A stretch of 8,618 nt of DNA from JBKPNX01 sp046732855. GTDB lineage: Bacteria > Pseudomonadota > Alphaproteobacteria > Geminicoccales > Geminicoccaceae. The notes beneath the pieces were generated by a model. That model had not been told where the DNA came from, did not search any database, and saw only the letters and a list, made by a program, of their open reading frames with translations. The stretch covers positions 1 to 8,618 of the forward strand of contig JBKPNX010000195.1 in the NCBI GenBank assembly GCA_046732855.1, given 5' to 3'. Below are positions 1 through 7,086 of this stretch, in pieces; the stretch's first letter is position 1, and every line of letters begins with the position of its first letter. Made by a program: the position numbers and the translations under genes.

Positions 1-1
1 C

Positions 2-892
<891 letters not shown>

Positions 893-915
893 GCCCAACC
901 GGAGTTCACGAGGCG

Positions 916-946
916 GGGCCGCTCCCTGGGAGTGGCCCTTGGCTTT
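916..946 (+). terminator. Probable rho-independent terminator of groEL
   Basis: A GGGCCGCTCC arm (916-925) pairs with GGAGTGGCCC (929-938) through ten base pairs, one of them G-U, with a three-base loop, 23 bases after the groEL stop. The tail after the stem (TTGGCTTT) has some T but no clean run, so the stem strength carries the call. Confidence 0.7.
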
Positions 947-978
947 GGTAGGCGAGGCCCATCAGGCCCGGTTGCCTG

Positions 979-1077
979 GTGCTCGACCGTCAGGAAGAGT
1001 TGCTGCAGGAGATCAAAGTCTGCGGTCTCGCGCGTGAGAACGACACAGCCGCCTACCAAGCTGAAGGGCCCCCATGA
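979..1077 (+). CDS. Possible 32-codon ORF overlapping the metallopeptidase start
   Basis: An open frame from a GTG at 979 encodes VLDRQEELLQEIKVCGLARE followed by NDTAAYQAEGPP. It stops with the TGA at 1075-1077, which overlaps the ATG at 1074 (ATGA), the usual arrangement for translational coupling. Third codon positions are mostly G or C and the composition is helix-like and acidic, which looks like real coding sequence. I do not recognise a family and see no ribosome binding site before the GTG. The frame is open further upstream to just after a TAG at 949, without an ATG. It could be a small protein, the tail of a decayed gene, or chance. Confidence 0.3.
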   Translation: MLDRQEELLQEIKVCGLARENDTAAYQAEGPP

Positions 1078-2130
1078 AGCTGTTCGAGTGCCACAACTGC
1101 GGCCAGCTGCTTTATTTCGAGAACACCCGGTGTGAGCGGTGCGGACACGTGCTGGGCCATCTTTCGGATGGTGCGGTGCTGAGCGCCCTTACCGAGGAGG
1201 GCGGCGATCTCTGGCGGCCGCTGAGTGACCCGGAGCAGGTCTATCGGTTCTGCGCCAACGCCGCTCACGAGGCATGCAACTGGCTGGCGGCGGCGGCGCC
1301 GGATGGGGTCTGTCAGGCCTGCCGGCCTCAACCGCACGATCCCCGACCTCGGCCGGCCGCCCGGGAACCGGCTCCTCTGGCAGCGCCTCGAGGCGGCCAA
1401 GCACCAGCTGGTCTACAGCATGCTGCGGCTCGGCCTGCCGCTCGTGAGCAAATTCGAGGACCCGGGCCTGGTGTTCGACTTTCTCGCCGACGCCGTTCCT
1501 GACGGGCCGAAAATCCTGACCGGCCTGCCCAAGGGCTGATCACCATTAACCTCGCCGAGGCCGACGACGCCGAGCGTGAGCGGGCCCGCCAAGAGATGGC
1601 GCAGCCCTACCGCACGCTGCTCGGACACTTCCGCCACGAGGTCGGTCACTACAATTGGGAGCGGCTGGTCCGCGACGGGCATTGGCTGGAGTGGTTCCGC
1701 ACGATGTTCGGCGACCAGCGCCAGGGCTATTGGTGCCTGTCTGGAAGCGCACCATGCCAAGGACGCACCGCCGGACTGGCAGGAGCGGTTCGTCAGTGGC
1801 TATGCCAGCGCCCACCCCTGGGAGGACTTCGCCGAGACCTGGGCGCACTACCTGCACATCGTGGGCACGCTGGAGACTGCCGCCGCCTTCGGTCTGCGCA
1901 TCGCCCCCCGATGCCGGACGGGTTCCCAAGCTCGCCAGGGAGATCGATTTCGATCCCTACCGACAACACGACTTCGACGCTATGCTCAAGGCCTGGCTGC
2001 CGCTCACCTATGCGGTCAACAGCCTGAACCACAGCATGGGCCAGCCGGACCTCTATCGTTCTTCCTGGCGGCGGTGGTCATAGCGAAGCTGCGCTTCGTC
2101 CATGGCCTGGTCGACCGGGCCGGCGCCTGA
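1074..2130 (+). pseudogene. Zinc-ribbon putative zinc metallopeptidase, broken by five single-base frameshifts
   Basis: The product belongs to the alphaproteobacterial family with an N-terminal zinc ribbon followed by a putative zinc-binding metallopeptidase domain; its substrate is unknown. A GAAGGG ribosome binding site lies five bases before the ATG. The first frame gives Cys6, Cys9, Cys20 and Cys23 (CHNCG...CERCG) and a second Cys set at 60, 68, 80 and 83. The HEVGH zinc-binding motif is at 1635-1649, and HPWEDFAETWAHYLH and AVNSLNHSMGQPDLY follow. Continuity needs five corrections: one extra base near 1326, one missing near 1535, one extra near 1731, one extra in the C6 run 1904-1909, and one missing near 2057. 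With these the gene is 352 codons including the stop, a normal family length, with no other stop and all motifs kept. This is either a very recent pseudogene or uncorrected sequencing error. The family call is firm; the state of the gene is not. Confidence 0.85.
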
Positions 2131-2131
2131 A

Positions 2132-2147
2132 GCTGGCGGTAGCCAGC
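2132..2147 (+). terminator. Hairpin just after the metallopeptidase stop
   Basis: GCTGGC (2132-2137) and GCCAGC (2142-2147) form a six-pair stem with a GGTA loop directly after the TGA at 2128-2130. There is no T run after it, so terminator function is only suggested by position. Confidence 0.3.
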
Positions 2148-2527
2148 CTCTGTGCCGCCAGCGCCCGAATCCGCCGAGTTGCAGAGCTGTCGCGCTGCAG
2201 CGGCTACCGCAACTTCGTTGTGCTCGACTTGTGGGTCAATCGAGCGCACACCCGCTCGACCGCTTCCGGAGCTCGAGCAGGCTTCTGGGCGCACGCTCCC
2301 TTTCGGATCAGGTTCTAGATCGAAACCATTATGATATCCGAGCCGGCTCCGTCGCATCAGCATCGCTCTAGCCCAAAGTTTGATTTTTTAGGGCCGATGT
2401 AACGTCAGAATTTATCCCCATCTATCATCTTAACCCGACGTGATCGGGTCGAGCGCACGGACGATCGGTGCGCTTCGCATGATATTCAACAGCTGCATCG
2501 GAACGTTTCGGGGACGGGGAGCCACAC
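2148..2527. other. Intergenic spacer with an A+T-rich patch and two hairpins
   Basis: I find no recognisable protein in either strand here. Bases 2376-2432 are clearly more A+T-rich than the surroundings (for example TTTGATTTTTTA and AATTTAT), as expected for a promoter or regulatory zone, but I could not fit a convincing -35/-10 pair. Right after it lie two short stems: ACCCGA (2433-2438) with TCGGGT (2444-2449), and GCGCAC (2453-2458) with GTGCGC (2468-2473). They sit upstream of the small gene at 2551 and could be a leader structure or operators. Confidence 0.35.
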
Positions 2528-2554
2528 ATGCCGAGATCTGGGCGCGTCCGATGA
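2528..2554 (+). other. Eight-codon ORF with a strong ribosome binding site ahead of the next gene
   Basis: GGGGAG at 2516-2521 lies six bases before an ATG at 2528 that encodes MPRSGRVR and stops with the TGA at 2552-2554, overlapping the ATG at 2551. This may be a leader peptide that couples translation to the next gene. Alternatively it is the true N-terminus of that gene, separated by a one-base indel, since the ATG at 2551 has no good ribosome binding site of its own. Confidence 0.3.
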
Positions 2555-2919
2555 CGGTGCGCACGAGCCAGAGGACCGTCACTTTCGCCCGTACCTTCTC
2601 ATTGAACGCCCTCGACGAGGCACACCCGGCCGGAACCTACGCGGTGCAGACCCATGAGGAATCGATCCCAGGCCTGTCGTTCCTGGCTTGGTGGCGAGTT
2701 GCGACCCTGATCTTCCTGCCCTCGCGATTTGGCGGGGCGTTCGTGGAGCAGCTGGTCGAGATCGATGCCTTGAAGCAGCTCAGGAAAGAGATGCCGCGGG
2801 CGCCTAGGTCCGGCAGCGACTTTGGAAGGTTGGCTTCCGACCAGGTTGACCCGCCCCAGCCAGCCTGGCAGCGGGATGGCCGGCCATGCCAGGAGAGACC
2901 TCAGCGGAGTTCGACGTGA
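2551..2919 (+). CDS. Conserved hypothetical protein (TVTFAR.FSL...GTY.V.T type)
   Basis: Encodes 122 residues from the ATG at 2551. The part RTVTFARTFSLNALDEAHPA through GTYAVQTHEESIPGLSFLAW, then RRVATL-like WWRVATLIFLPSR and VEQLVEIDALKQL, resembles, from memory, small alphaproteobacterial hypothetical proteins of about 80-100 residues. These have the form TVTF.RPF.L.GLD...PAGTY.VET.EE...GLSF..YRR..TL..LP and an acidic VEID stretch near the end. The likeness stops near residue 85; the remaining ~35 residues are Arg/Pro/Gln-rich and may be read-through caused by a lost stop. No signal peptide, membrane segment or known domain is seen, and the function is unknown. The same frame is open upstream to a GTG at 2440, but that part looks non-coding. 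See the 2528 ORF for doubt about the start. Confidence 0.55.
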   Translation: MTVRTSQRTVTFARTFSLNALDEAHPAGTYAVQTHEESIPGLSFLAWWRVATLIFLPSRFGGAFVEQLVEIDALKQLRKEMPRAPRSGSDFGRLASDQVDPPQPAWQRDGRPCQERPQRSST

Positions 2920-3210
2920 CGACTGCCTGCGCTGAAAACTTGGGTGCGCTGGCCATGACGCGCGTTCGTACCGCACTTCTGTCGGCCGTCGCCGGGTGTT
3001 GACAACGACTTGGGCGAGGAGCACGACCATGCACCACGACCGATCGTGCTTGACGAGCATCGCGGGATGGCCGCGCAGGCAGCCCGGTCGGCGCGCCGCC
3101 GGCAACGGCGGAATGGCAGCGGCGGGGGAGTCCGATGCGTCCGGACAGGCGCAACTGGGCGCCCGATCATAGGTTGCAGCGGCACTCTGGAGTTTCAGTA
3201 AGGCCTCCCC
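2920..3210. other. Spacer with no recognisable gene
   Basis: Both strands are open over long stretches because of the high G+C, but no translation shows a family motif. A 63-codon plus-strand frame (3010-3201) and a long minus-strand frame running 3633 to 2599 are Arg/Pro/Ala/Ser-rich, as expected of chance frames. The first part may hold decayed sequence from the end of the preceding gene. Confidence 0.4.
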
Positions 3211-4200
3211 GTGGCGGCTCTGTTCCTGAACGAGGCACTGCGCAAGCGAATCGACCGAGTGGCCGTGCTGCAGCGGGCGCGCTGGCGTATGGAGGCGAGG
3301 CTGCTTTCCCTGTTCTGGGAGATCTGCGCCCGGCTCGAGCCGCAGGCGGCGTCCGCCCTCGGCCAGCGCCTGTTCAGAAGAATCGGGCCCAGTTTGGGCA
3401 AGACCGCACATGTCGAACGCAATCTGCGGCTCGCGTTCCCCGATCTCAGCGAAACCCAGCACGCGGACCTCCTGCGCGCAGTCTGGGGCAACGCCGGTGC
3501 CGTTCTCGCCGAATACCCGCATTTCCAGGCCATCTGCCACGACGATTTCGAGGGCCACATTGAAGTTGTCGAGAAGTGGGATGTGGCCGATTACCGCGCC
3601 GGCAGACGAAACGGCGTATTCGTGAGCGCGCACGTAGGCAACTGGGAGCTATGCGCCGCAGCGGCCGGCCATCACGACATCCCGATCACGGTCATCTACG
3701 CGCCGAGCAGGAATCCCTTCATCGAGCGCATGCTGCGGCGCCAGCGCGACGCGCTGGGTTGCCGTCAGGTGAGCCTGGAGGAAGGCGCCCGGCCCCTGAT
3801 ACGCGAGCTCACCGAGGGCCGCTCGGTCGGCCTGGTGGTCGACACGCGCGATGATGGCGGCGTCCCGATTCCGTTCTTCGGCCTCGACAAACTGACCACG
3901 CTCGCACCCGCCCGTCTTGCGCTGCGCTTCGGCTGCGAGCTGATTCCGGTCCGGATGGAGCGGCTGAACGACACGCGCTTTCGTCTCACGGTGTATGAAC
4001 CGATCCGGCCGGACCCCGCGCTCGCCTCGGACAAGGACCGGGCGATGCAGATGATGCGCGAGCTCAATCGCCTGTTCGAGCAGTGGATCCGCGAACGACC
4101 GGAGCAATGGCTGTGCATCAAGCGCGCTTGGCCAAGGACTTTCGACCCGCGGACCGGCCCCAGCGCATCCGCGCGAGCCAACGTCGGCGCCGAGGCTTGA
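3211..4200 (+). CDS. Lysophospholipid/lipid A acyltransferase family protein (LpxL/HtrB-like)
   Basis: Inner-membrane acyltransferase of the lauroyl/myristoyl acyltransferase family, which transfers a fatty acyl chain from acyl-ACP to a lipid A precursor or related lipid. The product is 329 residues, slightly longer than the usual ~290-310. The HX4E catalytic motif is His141 to Glu146 in SAHVGNWEL. Flanking family features are NLRLAFPDLSE (around residue 70), VIYAPSRNPFIERMLRRQR (around 165-183), VDTRDDGGVPIPFFG and EQWLCIKRAWP near the C-terminus. Only weak hydrophobicity is seen at the N-terminus. A TAA in frame at 3199 forces the start downstream; the first candidate is GTG 3211, preceded by GTAAGG at 3198-3203, and ATG 3289 is the alternative. 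No frameshifts are seen. It is convergent with the ABC ATPase remnant 31 bases downstream. Which acyl position or lipid it serves cannot be told. Confidence 0.9.
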   Translation: MAALFLNEALRKRIDRVAVLQRARWRMEARLLSLFWEICARLEPQAASALGQRLFRRIGPSLGKTAHVERNLRLAFPDLSETQHADLLRAVWGNAGAVLAEYPHFQAICHDDFEGHIEVVEKWDVADYRAGRRNGVFVSAHVGNWELCAAAAGHHDIPITVIYAPSRNPFIERMLRRQRDALGCRQVSLEEGARPLIRELTEGRSVGLVVDTRDDGGVPIPFFGLDKLTTLAPARLALRFGCELIPVRMERLNDTRFRLTVYEPIRPDPALASDKDRAMQMMRELNRLFEQWIRERPEQWLCIKRAWPRTFDPRTGPSASARANVGAEA

Positions 4201-4231
4201 AGGAGCGCCGGTCACCCATCTGGCACAGGCC

Positions 4232-4357
4232 TCAGCCCACGCCAACCAGGGCGTGCAACACCTCCGGATCGGCCCGCAGGCGAGCGCTGGTGTCATCGAA
4301 CATCATGCGCCCGCGCTCCATGACCAGCGCCCCCTCGGTGAGGTCAAGGGCGATGTC
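4232..4357 (-). pseudogene. C-terminal remnant of an ABC transporter ATPase (LivF/LivG-like)
   Basis: Read on the minus strand from about 4357 to the TGA at 4234-4232, the 41 codons spell DIALDLTEGALVMERGRMMF then DDTSARLRADPEVLHALVGVG. This matches the last ~40 residues of branched-chain amino acid-type ABC ATPases: the stretch after the H-loop, the .V.ERGR....G..A.L..DP turn and the LGVG end. Walker A, the signature and Walker B are absent. The frame stays open upstream as VTGPLFGLQRSERGRTT, which no longer resembles the ATPase core; its start could be a leftover N-terminus. I infer that most of the gene has been deleted. No ABC permease or binding protein lies nearby. The tail likeness is good; the exact subfamily is less sure. 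Confidence 0.7.
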
Positions 4358-4486
4358 GGTCGTTCGGCCGCGTTCCGACCGCTGTAGACCGAAGAGCGGA
4401 CCTGTAACGAGCGCGTGTCGATAGGCTGGTCATGACCGAAGCCGCGCTTCCCAGAATCGTGACTCAAGTGCGCTCGTGGACATGAG

Positions 4487-4609
4487 TTTCCGCGCGACTG
4501 CCACGTTCACTACCGGCAGCTGAGCCCCATCATCGAGAGCCTCGCCGCAAAGCGTGGCGTCCCATACCACAGCTGCCCGACGCTCTGGCAGGCGATTCGT
4601 TCGCACTAA
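4487..4609 (+). pseudogene. C-terminal remnant of a front-end (linoleoyl-CoA/delta-6 type) fatty acid desaturase
   Basis: The 40 codons before the TAA at 4607-4609 read FPRDCHVHYRQLSPIIESLA then AKRGVPYHSCPTLWQAIRSH. In membrane front-end desaturases the third histidine box (QIEHHLFP) is followed by ..CH.HY..LSPIV......GVPYH..PTLW.A..SH; the fit runs from the FP of that box to near the end of the protein. The His box itself and everything before it are missing. A short ATG frame just upstream (4432-4485, MTEAALPRIV...) in another frame could be the old N-terminus, but this is speculation. The call rests on family memory, so it is moderate. Confidence 0.55.
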
Positions 4610-4919
4610 TCTAGCGCATGCTGAGGGCTTCGGCGATTCCGGCTACGAGCCACCGGCGCGCCACGATGTCGTCTAGGCGGACCCGGTGAGAGGTTGAGCC
4701 CAGTCCAGTCTTGAAGAGCGCGGGCGGAAGCCCACATCTACTACTGGAAATAACGATCTGATCTCTCGCGAGCGCGCAAGGCGGGCCATCGGCGTTCCAG
4801 CCGCCCGCCGCTTCCCGAGTCGTCCGATGAACTGAGAGGCTGCCTCGGCCGCGCGCGGGATGGCCTGAACCGACCCGCGCCGCTGAGCGGCCCCGGGCCA
4901 TCCAGAAAGCGACACTGAC
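4610..4919. other. Spacer with no recognisable gene
   Basis: No family motif is visible in any frame. Minus-strand frames (for example the one ending at 4611 with IVARRWLVAGIAEALSMR) are open but not recognised. Given the remnants on both sides this is probably decayed sequence. It should also hold the former promoter and ribosome binding site of the helicase gene, but I see no clear Shine-Dalgarno before GTG 4920. Confidence 0.35.
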
Positions 4920-5530
4920 GTGACCTCCTTTGCCGATCTCGGCCTGAGCGCGCCGATCCAGCGCGCCGTCCGCGCCGAGAACTACACCACGCCGACCCCG
5001 ATCCAGGCCAGGGCGATCCCCAGCTCGCCCGCGACGGCGTGCCGGCCGAGGCGATCCACGGCAACAAGTCGCAGACCGCGCGCACCCGCGCGCTCGAACG
5101 CTTCCGGACCGGGGCCGGCCGTGTGCTGGTGGCGACCGACATTGCGGCGCGAGGCATCGACGTCGAGGACATCACGCACGTGATCAATTACGACCTGCCG
5201 AACGTCCCCGAGAGCTACGTGCACCGGATCGGGCGCACTGCGCGCGCCGGCCGGACCGGCGTGGCGATCTCCTTCTGCGATGCCGCGGAGCGCGAATTTC
5301 TGCGCGATATCGAGGCGCTGATCAAGGCGCGCATCCCGGTGGTGACGGACCATCCGCGCCATCCGGGTGCGAGCGCGCCAACACATCCGGCCATGCGCGC
5401 CATGTCGCCCACGACGACGCGCGTGTCCCCGGCGCCGCCGCGGCGCCGGCCCAAGGCCGCGCGCACGGCTGGTGGCGGGCATCCAGTTGCGAGGGAGAAC
5501 CCTGCGCATGCAGGTTTTCGTCCGCGATAA
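4920..5530 (+). pseudogene. DEAD-box RNA helicase (RhlE-like) with its centre deleted and a frameshift
   Basis: Intact relatives unwind RNA using two RecA-like domains. The first part (GTG 4920 to about 5020) gives MTSFADLGLSAPIQRAV, ENYTTPTPIQARAIP, the Q motif of the family. At 5020/5021 the sequence jumps to QLARDGVPAEAIHGNKSQTA in another frame, the second RecA domain, continuing with VLVATDIAARGIDVED (motif V), VINYDLPNVPESYVHRIGRT ARAGRTG (motif VI) and a Pro/Arg-rich tail ending at 5530. Motif I (Walker A), Ia, Ib, the DEAD box and SAT are all gone, so roughly 200 or more residues are missing and helicase activity is impossible. The C-terminal half is otherwise undamaged, which suggests a recent deletion. 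The C-terminal frame overlaps the rpsU remnant; helicase, cold-shock and S21 genes are neighbours in some alphaproteobacteria. Confidence 0.93.
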
Positions 5531-5600
5531 CGACGGCCAGCTCAAGCGCAAGCTGCGGCGCGAGGGCCCGTTTCGCGAGCTGAAACGCCGGCGGGCTTAA
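5508..5600 (+). pseudogene. rpsU: Remnant of 30S ribosomal protein S21 gene
   Basis: Thirty codons from ATG 5508 read MQVFVRDNDGQLKRKLRREG then PFRELKRRRA and a stop. S21 normally begins MQV.VRDNNVDQAL.ALKRK then LQREG.FREMK.RR.YEKPSE and is about 65-75 residues. Here some seven residues are missing after VRDN, and the protein ends at the point where YEKPSE should follow. The stop TAA at 5598-5600 falls where the prophage-derived sequence begins, so the 3' half was lost at that junction. A GAGGGAG ribosome binding site lies about ten bases before the ATG. Alphaproteobacteria often have several rpsU copies, so loss of one could be tolerated. The call is fairly sure because both ends of the fragment match. 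Confidence 0.7.
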
Positions 5601-5973
5601 GCATGCGCCCGGCGGTCGTGTTCTTGGCGCCGCGGAAGTCGAAGCTCGCCTGCACGCCGCCCGGGCCCTCGACCGCGAGCTTGGGCTTGGGCAGGGAGAC
5701 CTCGTGGGCGGTGAGCACGAGCTTCGCCTGGGCCGAGAGCGTGTGCACGAACTCGAGGTCGACCGGCGTTCCATCGGCAGCGAGGTCAATCAGCGTCGTA
5801 TCAGCGAACCGAACGTCGATCCGGCCGGTGAGCGCGGCGATCGTTGGGTCGGCCCCCTCGATCAGACCGTCATCGCGGATGGTCTCGATCTTCTCGAGGT
5901 TGTTCGAGTAGGTGACCGAGCCGCCGGTCAGGTTGCCGACCGGTGAGCCGGCGCGCTTGATCGAGCCCTGATG
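5601..5973 (-). pseudogene. Phage tail tube protein, C-terminal fragment
   Basis: On the minus strand from about 5973 to 5601 the translation reads QGSIKRAGSPVGNLTGGSVT, YSNNLEKIETIRDDGLIEGA, DPTIAALTGRIDVRFADTTL and so on to GPGGVQASFDFRGAKNTTAG RML. This is the second half of the siphophage-type tail tube protein whose first half lies at 7877-7357, beyond the inserted IS element. Beyond RML the frame runs into the antisense of the rpsU remnant, so the last 10-15 residues and the stop are missing. Together the two fragments give about 297 residues, close to a family length of about 310. The gene therefore carries two lesions: the IS insertion and the loss of its 3' end. Confidence 0.85.
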
Positions 5974-5976
5974 GGA

Positions 5977-5990
5977 TGGACGGCCCCCGC
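5977..5990 (+). repeat. Left subterminal inverted repeat of the IS
   Basis: TGGACGGCCCCCGC. The last ten bases (5981-5990) are a perfect inverted match to 7344-7353; the first four have no partner on the right, where CGGC follows instead of TCCA. The same stretch also nearly matches, inverted, 6038-6049 next to the transposase start. Confidence 0.6.
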
Positions 5991-6034
5991 TGACGGCATC
6001 GATGTGCCAGTGTGGGTCGTCGAAACCACCCAAT

Positions 6035-6041
6035 GAGGGGA
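6035..6041 (+). promoter_or_regulatory. Transposase ribosome binding site inside a hairpin arm
   Basis: GAGGGGA at 6035-6041 lies ten bases before ATG 6052. Bases 6038-6049 (GGGAGCCGTCCA) can pair with 5977-5988 (TGGACGGCCCCC) with 11 of 12 matches, which would cover part of the site in a transcript entering from the left flank. Confidence 0.5.
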
Positions 6042-6051
6042 GCCGTCCACG

Positions 6052-7086
6052 ATGCAAGTTACGATGATCGGGCTCGATCTGGCAAAGAACGTGTTTCAGA
6101 TCCACGGGGTCGACGCGCGCGAGCGCTCGGTGCTGCGCAAGCGGCTGCCGCGCACGAAAGTTCTCGAGTTCTTCGCACAACTCCCGCCCTGCCGCGTCGG
6201 GATGGAGGCGTGCCCGGCGGCGCACTGGTGGGCACGACAACTGCTGCAGCTAGGCCACGATGTCAGGCTGATGCCGCCGCAATACGTCCGGCCCTACGTC
6301 AAGCGGAACAAGAACGATGCCGCGGACGCCGAAGCGATCTGCGAGGCCTTGACCCGCCCGTCGATGCGCTTTGTGCCGGTGAAGAACCTCGAACAGCAGT
6401 CTGCTCTGCTGCTGCACCGGACCCGCGACCTCCTGGTCGCCCAGCGCACGCAGCTCGTCAATGCGCTGCGGGGCCATCTGGGCGAACTCGGTGTGGTTGC
6501 CGCGAAGGGCCTCGGCCGCGTGCGCGAGCTTGTCACGCTGCTCGCCGAGGCCAACGACGACCGCATTCCCCCGCTGGCCAGGGAAGCGCTGCTGACGCTG
6601 GTGACGCAGCTGCGCGAGGTCGCGCAGAAGATCACCGAGCTCGAGCGCCAGCTCCTCGGCTGGCACCGGTCCAATGAGATCAGTCAGCGGCTGGCGACGA
6701 TTCCCGGGATTGGGCCGATCACCGCGACCGCGCTCGTCGCCACGGTCGGTGACCCGGCGTATTTTCGATCCGGGCGGCAGTTTGCGGCTTGGCTCGGCTT
6801 GGTCCCCCGACAACGTTCTAGCGGCAGCAGGGAATGGCTTGGTGGGATCAGCAAACGCGGCGACGGCTACCTCAGGCGGCTGCTCGTGCACGGTGCCCGC
6901 ACGGTAGTGCGCTGGCAGAAGCGCAGCGACCCGATGTCGACCTGGCTGGGCGAGCTTCTGGCGCGACGTCCGGTAAACGTCGCCACCGTCGCTCTCGCCA
7001 ACAAAAACGCCCGGATCGCGTGGGCGCTGATGGTCCGGAACGAAACCTTCCGGGCCGGATTTCATCCCCGGGTGCGTGCCGCGTAG
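6052..7086 (+). CDS. IS110-family (IS1111-like) transposase
   Basis: A 344-residue DEDD recombinase, intact and full length. The N-terminal RuvC-like domain shows Asp9 (MIGLDLAKNVFQIHG), Glu52 (VGMEAC), and Asp89 and Asp92 (KRNKNDAADAEAI), the acidic set of the family. A helical middle (roughly residues 115-205) leads to the C-terminal transposase IS116/IS110/IS902 domain with ATIPGIGPITATALVATVGD (from residue 215), FAAWLGLVPRQRSSGSREWL (Ser256/257 region) and GGISKRGDGYLRRLLVHGA; a conserved serine of this domain acts in strand cleavage. These enzymes move DNA through a circular intermediate, guided by an RNA from the element's own non-coding end. The start is ATG 6052 with GAGGGGA upstream. 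It lies on the strand opposite to the interrupted phage gene. With intact residues it may still be active. Confidence 0.97.
   Translation: MQVTMIGLDLAKNVFQIHGVDARERSVLRKRLPRTKVLEFFAQLPPCRVGMEACPAAHWWARQLLQLGHDVRLMPPQYVRPYVKRNKNDAADAEAICEALTRPSMRFVPVKNLEQQSALLLHRTRDLLVAQRTQLVNALRGHLGELGVVAAKGLGRVRELVTLLAEANDDRIPPLAREALLTLVTQLREVAQKITELERQLLGWHRSNEISQRLATIPGIGPITATALVATVGDPAYFRSGRQFAAWLGLVPRQRSSGSREWLGGISKRGDGYLRRLLVHGARTVVRWQKRSDPMSTWLGELLARRPVNVATVALANKNARIAWALMVRNETFRAGFHPRVRAA

Noticed and set aside
2599..3633. Long minus-strand open frame of 344 codons
   Set aside because: Its left half overlaps the end of the small gene and its right half lies antisense to the acyltransferase. The translation is Arg/Pro/Ser/Leu-rich without motifs, typical of a chance frame in high-G+C DNA.
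3649..4296. Minus-strand open frame of 215 codons across the acyltransferase end
   Set aside because: It is antisense to the clear acyltransferase gene and out of frame with the real minus-strand ABC ATPase tail at 4357-4232.
4920..5530. A novel compact helicase or fusion gene
   Set aside because: The two halves are in different frames and the ATP-binding and DEAD motifs are missing, so deletion of an ordinary helicase explains it better than a new protein design.
4982..5551. Minus-strand open frame of 189 codons
   Set aside because: It is antisense to the helicase remnant, whose motif V and VI sequences are unmistakable on the plus strand.
6250..7065. Minus-strand open frame of 271 codons inside the IS
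   Set aside because: It is fully antisense to the transposase and has no recognisable domain.
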